Shown in pieces: positions 59,337-64,000 of a stretch of 64,000 bases of DNA; the stretch's first letter is position 1, and every line of letters begins with the position of its first letter. Origin of the DNA: Algoriphagus pacificus (lineage in GTDB: Bacteria > Bacteroidota > Bacteroidia > Cytophagales > Cyclobacteriaceae); NCBI RefSeq assembly GCF_017254845.1, contig NZ_JAFKCU010000001.1, forward strand, positions 1,447,048-1,511,047. The letters run 5' to 3'. A program made the position numbers and the translations under genes. The notes beneath the pieces were generated by a model that saw only the letters and a program-made list of their open reading frames with translations, had not been told where the DNA came from and searched no databases.

Positions 59337-60833
59337 TTATCGAGTTCCTCGAGTGTTTGTCCCATCCACTCGGATTTTATTTTCTCTGTTTGCCACATCC
59401 CAAGCTGTGTAGAAAATCAGCCTTGCTCTTTTTTCCATCAGAGGGAATTCGATTTTATCCACTGTGTCAGTGACTTGGTGGTAATCATCGTGAACTCCAT
59501 TGAAGAAGAAAGCGATTGGAATATTGTGCTTTGCAAAGTTGTAATGATCTGATCTGTAGTAGAATCTGTTTGGATCGTCTTCTGCATCATATCTGTAATC
59601 CAAGATTAGGTTGGAATAGGTGATGTTATTGTATTCCAAAATCTTTTTCAGATCAGTGGAAAGCATATCAGATCCGATTACATACACGAAGTCAGTATTG
59701 GTTGAATCCTGGTATTCGTAATCGATTCTTCCCACCATGTCAATGTTGAAATCAACGATGGTGTTTTCCAGAGGGAAAATAGGATGTTCTGAATAATATT
59801 CAGAACCCAAAAGGCCTTTTTCTTCGCCGGTTACATTGAGGAAAAGAATTGATCTTCTTGGGCCGTTGCCGTCTTTAGCTGCTGTAGCAAATGCTTCCGC
59901 AATTTCCATCACAGAAACAGTTCCTGAACCATCATCATCAGCTCCATTGAAAACTTCGCCTGTACTGCTTACTCCTACGTGATCGTAGTGAGAAGAGATA
60001 ACTACGATTTCATCTTTCTTATCTGTTCCTTCTAGGAAAGCTAAAATATTAGAAGACTCAATAGGCTCTACATTCTTCTCGATTTTATAAGATGCTTTTT
60101 GAGATTTGATTGACTCAGGATTGGATTTTGCAGCCTCTTTCAATTCTTCCACAGGCGTATTGAAAAGTTCGCCCATTTTATCCGAGCTTACCATAAACAT
60201 CGGTCTTTGCTCTACTTCTTGCGGGAATCCTACACGGCCTCTACCTGCCAAAGTTTTGTATCTGTTTGCGATTCGATCAAAGTTGGCTTGACCTTCCATC
60301 GTTACGATCACGATACCTGCTGCTCCAGCATCCATTACTTTAGCAACCAAATCATTTGATCTAAGTCCAACTGCCCAAATACCTACCAGTTTTCCTTTTA
60401 CATCTACTTTAGCAAGGTTTTCATCAGAAACCAATCCTAAGAAAACCAGGTCAGCTTTTGCAGCTTTTTTCATGTCCCCATCCCCAACGAAAACAAAATC
60501 TTCATTGTTGACAAGTTTGTTTTTTCCAACCTTTAGTTCCACCTCTCCAAAAGAGCTGCTGACCAAGTCTACTTTTTGAAGATAGCTTCCGTTCACGGGA
60601 CCTTTTAATCCCAGTTTATTGTAAAAGTCGGAAATGTATTGAGCGGCAATCTTTTGTTCTTCAGAACCGGTATCTCTACCTTTCATTTCGTCAGATGCCA
60701 AATAAGTAAGGTGCTTAGTCAAGTCACCTGCTGTGATAGTCTCAGCGTACTTCGTTGCAGAAGCATTTTGAGCTAAAGTTGGTAGCGACAGACCCAATGC
60801 CAGGGCTCCTGTCAATAGCAAGCTTTTATTCAT
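59337..60833 (-). CDS. Exported M28-family metallopeptidase
   Basis: A 498-residue exported zinc aminopeptidase. It has a signal peptide (about 1-21, ending LPTLAQ), an M28 protease domain with an inserted PA domain (about 115-240: KLVGIWAVGLRSNDLVAKVM), and the two-zinc active site. The metal ligands can be read as His in ISSHYDHVG, Asp in FNGADDDGSGT, Glu-Glu in NVTGEEKGLLGSEYYSEH, Asp in DMVGRI, and His in YRSDHYNFAKHNIPIAF. It probably cleaves N-terminal residues from peptides in the periplasm or outside. It is monocistronic and shares its terminator with the convergent hydrolase gene. Confidence 0.93.
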   Translation of the reverse strand: MNKSLLLTGALALGLSLPTLAQNASATKYAETITAGDLTKHLTYLASDEMKGRDTGSEEQKIAAQYISDFYNKLGLKGPVNGSYLQKVDLVSSSFGEVELKVGKNKLVNNEDFVFVGDGDMKKAAKADLVFLGLVSDENLAKVDVKGKLVGIWAVGLRSNDLVAKVMDAGAAGIVIVTMEGQANFDRIANRYKTLAGRGRVGFPQEVEQRPMFMVSSDKMGELFNTPVEELKEAAKSNPESIKSQKASYKIEKNVEPIESSNILAFLEGTDKKDEIVVISSHYDHVGVSSTGEVFNGADDDGSGTVSVMEIAEAFATAAKDGNGPRRSILFLNVTGEEKGLLGSEYYSEHPIFPLENTIVDFNIDMVGRIDYEYQDSTNTDFVYVIGSDMLSTDLKKILEYNNITYSNLILDYRYDAEDDPNRFYYRSDHYNFAKHNIPIAFFFNGVHDDYHQVTDTVDKIEFPLMEKRARLIFYTAWDVANRENKIRVDGTNTRGTR

Positions 60834-61044
60834 TAGTTAATAATTAGGTTTACAAATATTCTGTTTGAAATATTTTCCTGAAGAGGTCTTAATGAGACAC
60901 TTTTCAATGAAAATTAAGTCCAAATTCATTTTTTCGATTCAAAACTAGATAATTTTTTGACCCTTCAAACAACCGCCTGTAAATAAGGGTTAAAAGGTTG
61001 ATAAAATATTGAAACGGTTAAAAGCATTATCGGTCAAGAAATTG

Positions 61045-61052
61045 TACCTTTG
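61045..61052 (+). promoter_or_regulatory. -7 box of gcvP
   Basis: TACCTTTG fits TAnnTTTG exactly and lies 57 nt before ATG 61110. The position also argues against the alternative TTG start at 61050, which overlaps the box. No clear -33 box. Confidence 0.6.
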
Positions 61053-61109
61053 CACTTCGAAAAACAAGGGCATATTTTAACCCAAATATTCAAATCCCTA
61101 TCGTTCCCT

Positions 61110-63998
61110 ATGCAGATCAATCTTTCAAACGCTGTAAAATTCCAAAACAGACACAACGGACCGACTGAAGCAGAAATCGCTGAGATGTTGGAGAAAATTG
61201 GAGCCCCTTCTTTAGGGGAATTAATAGATCAAACAGTTCCAAAAGCAATTCAGCTGGAACGTCCTTTGAATTTGCCAAAAGCAATGCTGGAAACAGATTT
61301 TTTGGTGGAATTCAAGAAGCTTGCTTCGAAAAACAAAGTTTTGAAATCCTTTATTGGTCTTGGGTACTACGATACGTTTGTGCCAGGAGTGATTTTGAGA
61401 AATGTCTTGGAAAATCCAGGTTGGTACACTGCCTATACTCCTTATCAGGCAGAAATCGCTCAGGGAAGATTAGAAGCCTTGATCAATTTCCAGACAGTAG
61501 TTATGGAATTGACAGGAATGGAGCTTGCAAATGCTTCATTGCTGGATGAAGGAACTGCTGCAGCCGAGGCTATGGGAATGCTCTTCGCAGTAAAGGCGAG
61601 AGAGAAAAAATCTGCAAGCAAATTCTTTGTTGATGAAAAGGTTTTCCCTCAGACAAAAGCAGTGCTTGAAACTAGAGCTCAACCGATAGGAATTGATATT
61701 GTATATGGTTCTGTGGATTCATTGGATTTAACTGATCCTGAATTGTTCGGTGTTTTGTTCCAATATCCTGATTCAGATGGAATGGTTAGGGATTACAGCG
61801 CAATTGTAGCAGCTGCTAAAGAAAATAAAGTACATACAGCATTTGCTGCGGATTTATTGGCTTTGACCCTTTTGACACCTCCGGGAGAAATGGGAGCTGA
61901 TGTAGTAGTCGGTACTGCCCAAAGATTTGGCGTCCCTATGGGTTATGGTGGACCGCACTCTGCTTTCTTTGCAACCAAAGAAGAATTCAAAAGACAAATT
62001 CCAGGTAGAATTATTGGCGTTTCAGTAGATAGAGCTGGTAATAAAGCTTACAGAATGGCTCTTCAGACAAGAGAGCAGCATATTAAAAGAGAAAAAGCAA
62101 CTTCCAATATCTGTACAGCACAGGTTCTTTTGGCAGTAATGTCAAGTTTTTATGCGGTATATCATGGTCCTCAAGGCTTGAAAAATATTGCTTTAAGAAC
62201 ACATGGATTAGCGAAACTGACTGCGAAAGGGCTTAAGGAATTAGGCTTTGAAGTAGGAGAAGGAGCTTTCTTCGATACCATTAAAGTGACTCTAAGCTCA
62301 CATGACCAAGCGCATTTTTCTGCGATGGCAGTTGGAGCTGGAATGAACTTCAGATATGCTAAAGATGAAGTTTTCATCGCTTTTGATGAGACTAAATCTC
62401 TTCTGGATGCACAAGCTATTGTAAATGTATTTGCGACAGCTGCTGGAAAAGACACTGTTTCTTTGGAAAAACTATCTGATGGATTAAAGCTTGAGCTTCC
62501 ACAGGAACTCAACAGAACATCTGAATTCTTGACCCATCCAGTTTTCAATAGTTATCATTCGGAGCATGAGATGCTTCGATACATCAAGAGATTGGAAGCT
62601 AAAGATCTTTCATTGGTTCATTCGATGATTTCATTGGGCTCTTGTACCATGAAACTGAATGCAACAGCTGAAATGATACCTGTTACTTGGCCAGAATTCG
62701 GACAAATGCACCCATTTGCTCCAATGGATCAAACTGCAGGGTATCAGGAGTTATTTGCCAATCTGGAAAGATGGTTGACGGAAATCACTGGATTCGCAGG
62801 AACTTCCCTTCAGCCAAACTCTGGAGCTCAAGGAGAATTTGCTGGTTTGATGGTGATCAGAGCCTATCATCAAAATAGGGGAGAATCCCACAGAAATGTG
62901 GCTTTGATCCCAACTTCTGCGCATGGAACTAACCCAGCATCTGCCGTCATGGCGGGTATGAAAGTGGTTTTGGTGAAGTGTGATGAAAAAGGAAATATTG
63001 ATCTGGATGATTTAAAGGCGAAAGCTGAAGCCCATGCTAGCGATCTTTCTTGTTTGATGGTGACTTATCCATCTACACATGGTGTTTTCGAGGAGGCAAT
63101 TAAAGATATCTGCGCTACTATTCACCAATACGGTGGTCAAGTATACATGGATGGAGCTAATATGAATGCTCAGGTAGGTCTGACAAGTCCAGGTAATATT
63201 GGGGCTGACGTTTGTCACCTTAACCTACATAAAACCTTCTGTATTCCTCACGGTGGAGGTGGACCTGGTATGGGACCTATTTGCGTTGCAAGCCATTTGG
63301 TTCCTTTCTTGCCGGGTAATCCATTAGTGAAAACCGGAGGAGAAAATGCAGTTTCTTCTATTTCTGCTGCACCATATGGTAGTGCTAGTATTTTGCCAAT
63401 TTCTTATGCTTACATCGCGATGATGGGCGGAGATGGATTGACAAATGCTACGAAGATGGCGATCCTAAATGCTAACTATATCAAAGAAAGATTGAGTGGT
63501 CATTATCCAATTCTTTATACAGGAACCAAAGGAAGAGCAGCACACGAAATGATTGTGGACTGTAGAGCTTTCAAAGAAGTAGGTGTAGAGGTAGAGGATA
63601 TCGCAAAAAGATTGATGGACTATGGATACCATGCTCCAACGGTGTCATTCCCGGTAGCTGGAACTTTGATGATCGAACCAACAGAATCTGAGACAAAAGC
63701 TGAATTGGATAAATTCTGTGATGCATTGATTTCTATTAGAGCTGAAATCAGAGAAATCGAGGAAGGCAAGGCAGATAAAGTTGAGAACGTTCTTAAAAAC
63801 GCTCCTCATACTGCAACCATGGTGCTTACTGGAGAATGGACTATGCCATATTCCAGAGAAAAAGCAGTATTCCCGATTGCTTATGTGAAAGAGAATAAGT
63901 TTTGGCCATCTGTCAGAAGAATTGATTCTGCTTATGGAGACAGAAACTTAGTGTGTAGCTGTATTCCTGTAGAGGAATATGCGACAGAATCTGTTTAA
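61110..63998 (+). CDS. gcvP: Glycine dehydrogenase (aminomethyl-transferring), P protein
   Basis: A 962-residue PLP enzyme of the glycine cleavage system: it decarboxylates glycine and passes the aminomethyl group to lipoyl-H protein. ATG 61110 ([20 protein letters not shown]) is chosen because it matches the family N-terminus (F-x-x-R-H-x-G-P) and follows the promoter box at 61045-61052. It has two homologous halves. The N-terminal one has [20 protein letters not shown] and [20 protein letters not shown]. The C-terminal one carries the PLP lysine in [19 protein letters not shown] (about residue 700). It ends 2 bp before the window edge, so partner genes gcvT and gcvH, if near, would lie outside. 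Confidence 0.96.
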   Translation: MQINLSNAVKFQNRHNGPTEAEIAEMLEKIGAPSLGELIDQTVPKAIQLERPLNLPKAMLETDFLVEFKKLASKNKVLKSFIGLGYYDTFVPGVILRNVLENPGWYTAYTPYQAEIAQGRLEALINFQTVVMELTGMELANASLLDEGTAAAEAMGMLFAVKAREKKSASKFFVDEKVFPQTKAVLETRAQPIGIDIVYGSVDSLDLTDPELFGVLFQYPDSDGMVRDYSAIVAAAKENKVHTAFAADLLALTLLTPPGEMGADVVVGTAQRFGVPMGYGGPHSAFFATKEEFKRQIPGRIIGVSVDRAGNKAYRMALQTREQHIKREKATSNICTAQVLLAVMSSFYAVYHGPQGLKNIALRTHGLAKLTAKGLKELGFEVGEGAFFDTIKVTLSSHDQAHFSAMAVGAGMNFRYAKDEVFIAFDETKSLLDAQAIVNVFATAAGKDTVSLEKLSDGLKLELPQELNRTSEFLTHPVFNSYHSEHEMLRYIKRLEAKDLSLVHSMISLGSCTMKLNATAEMIPVTWPEFGQMHPFAPMDQTAGYQELFANLERWLTEITGFAGTSLQPNSGAQGEFAGLMVIRAYHQNRGESHRNVALIPTSAHGTNPASAVMAGMKVVLVKCDEKGNIDLDDLKAKAEAHASDLSCLMVTYPSTHGVFEEAIKDICATIHQYGGQVYMDGANMNAQVGLTSPGNIGADVCHLNLHKTFCIPHGGGGPGMGPICVASHLVPFLPGNPLVKTGGENAVSSISAAPYGSASILPISYAYIAMMGGDGLTNATKMAILNANYIKERLSGHYPILYTGTKGRAAHEMIVDCRAFKEVGVEVEDIAKRLMDYGYHAPTVSFPVAGTLMIEPTESETKAELDKFCDALISIRAEIREIEEGKADKVENVLKNAPHTATMVLTGEWTMPYSREKAVFPIAYVKENKFWPSVRRIDSAYGDRNLVCSCIPVEEYATESV

Positions 63999-64000
63999 TA

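Noticed and set aside
61050-61109. Longer gcvP starting at TTG 61050
   Set aside because: That codon overlaps the -7 promoter box, and the added 20 residues do not match the family N-terminus.

Overview
The window looks like chromosomal DNA from a Bacteroidetes bacterium of the Cytophagales, most like Algoriphagus or another member of the Cyclobacteriaceae (inference). The evidence is moderate-to-low G+C with AT-rich gaps, TonB/carboxypeptidase-regulatory-like outer-membrane receptors, a type IX secretion (T9SS) sorting domain, DUF5916 and DUF4199 proteins, lipoproteins with short Leu/Ser-rich signals, almost no Shine-Dalgarno sequences, and promoters of the Bacteroidetes type (TTTG about 19-20 nt before TAnnTTTG). 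It contains about 57 protein genes, two tRNA genes and one small candidate gene. I saw no insertion sequence, prophage, CRISPR array or plasmid function. Most of the window is housekeeping DNA.

Layout. 1-7785 (minus strand): a truncated DUF5916 protein, a TonB-linked receptor, a small outer-membrane-like protein, then a Kef-type antiporter overlapping a Ca/Na exchanger. 7983-11530: exported DsrE protein, TspO-like membrane protein overlapping a flavin disulfide reductase, and an unassigned protein. 11658-19754: large S9 peptidase, PD40 lipoprotein, amidohydrolase, and a T9SS-exported FG-GAP protein. 19845-23971: murF, DUF2461, HAD phosphatase, and small membrane proteins or lipoproteins. 24085-24391: tRNA-Ala(GGC) followed by a 103-bp tandem array made of a palindrome-interrupted copy of the tRNA 3' end plus its terminator. 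24440-30154: recR, clpS, a sodium symporter, an alkyltransferase-like protein overlapping a MscS channel, an SDR enzyme, a GreA-like protein and a META lipoprotein.

30414-35257 is the threonine operon thrABC, preceded by a short ORF, MSTGICTTITG, that looks like a transcription-attenuation leader peptide. 35260-43354 holds a polyprenyl synthase, a glycerolipid pair (a glycerol-3-phosphate acyltransferase-like gene overlapping gpsA), a sugar dehydrogenase, fbp and a second aspartate kinase. 43445-46421 holds a Tat-exported oxidoreductase and a probable protein-deglycation operon (LMW phosphatase, fructosamine kinase, GNAT). 46614-50153 is kdtA-rsgA-phosphoribosyltransferase-panB. 50233-54670 is a compact glycogen/alpha-glucan operon (debranching enzyme, GT4 synthase, GH57). 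54780-55088 holds a candidate 46-residue gene between two terminators, then tRNA-His(GTG). 55165-63998 holds pyrC, a DEAD-box helicase, an orphan alpha/beta hydrolase, an M28 peptidase and gcvP.

The points most worth a second look are the tRNA-Ala tandem array, the threonine leader, the small gene beside tRNA-His and the deglycation operon. I did not find a clearly new multi-gene system.
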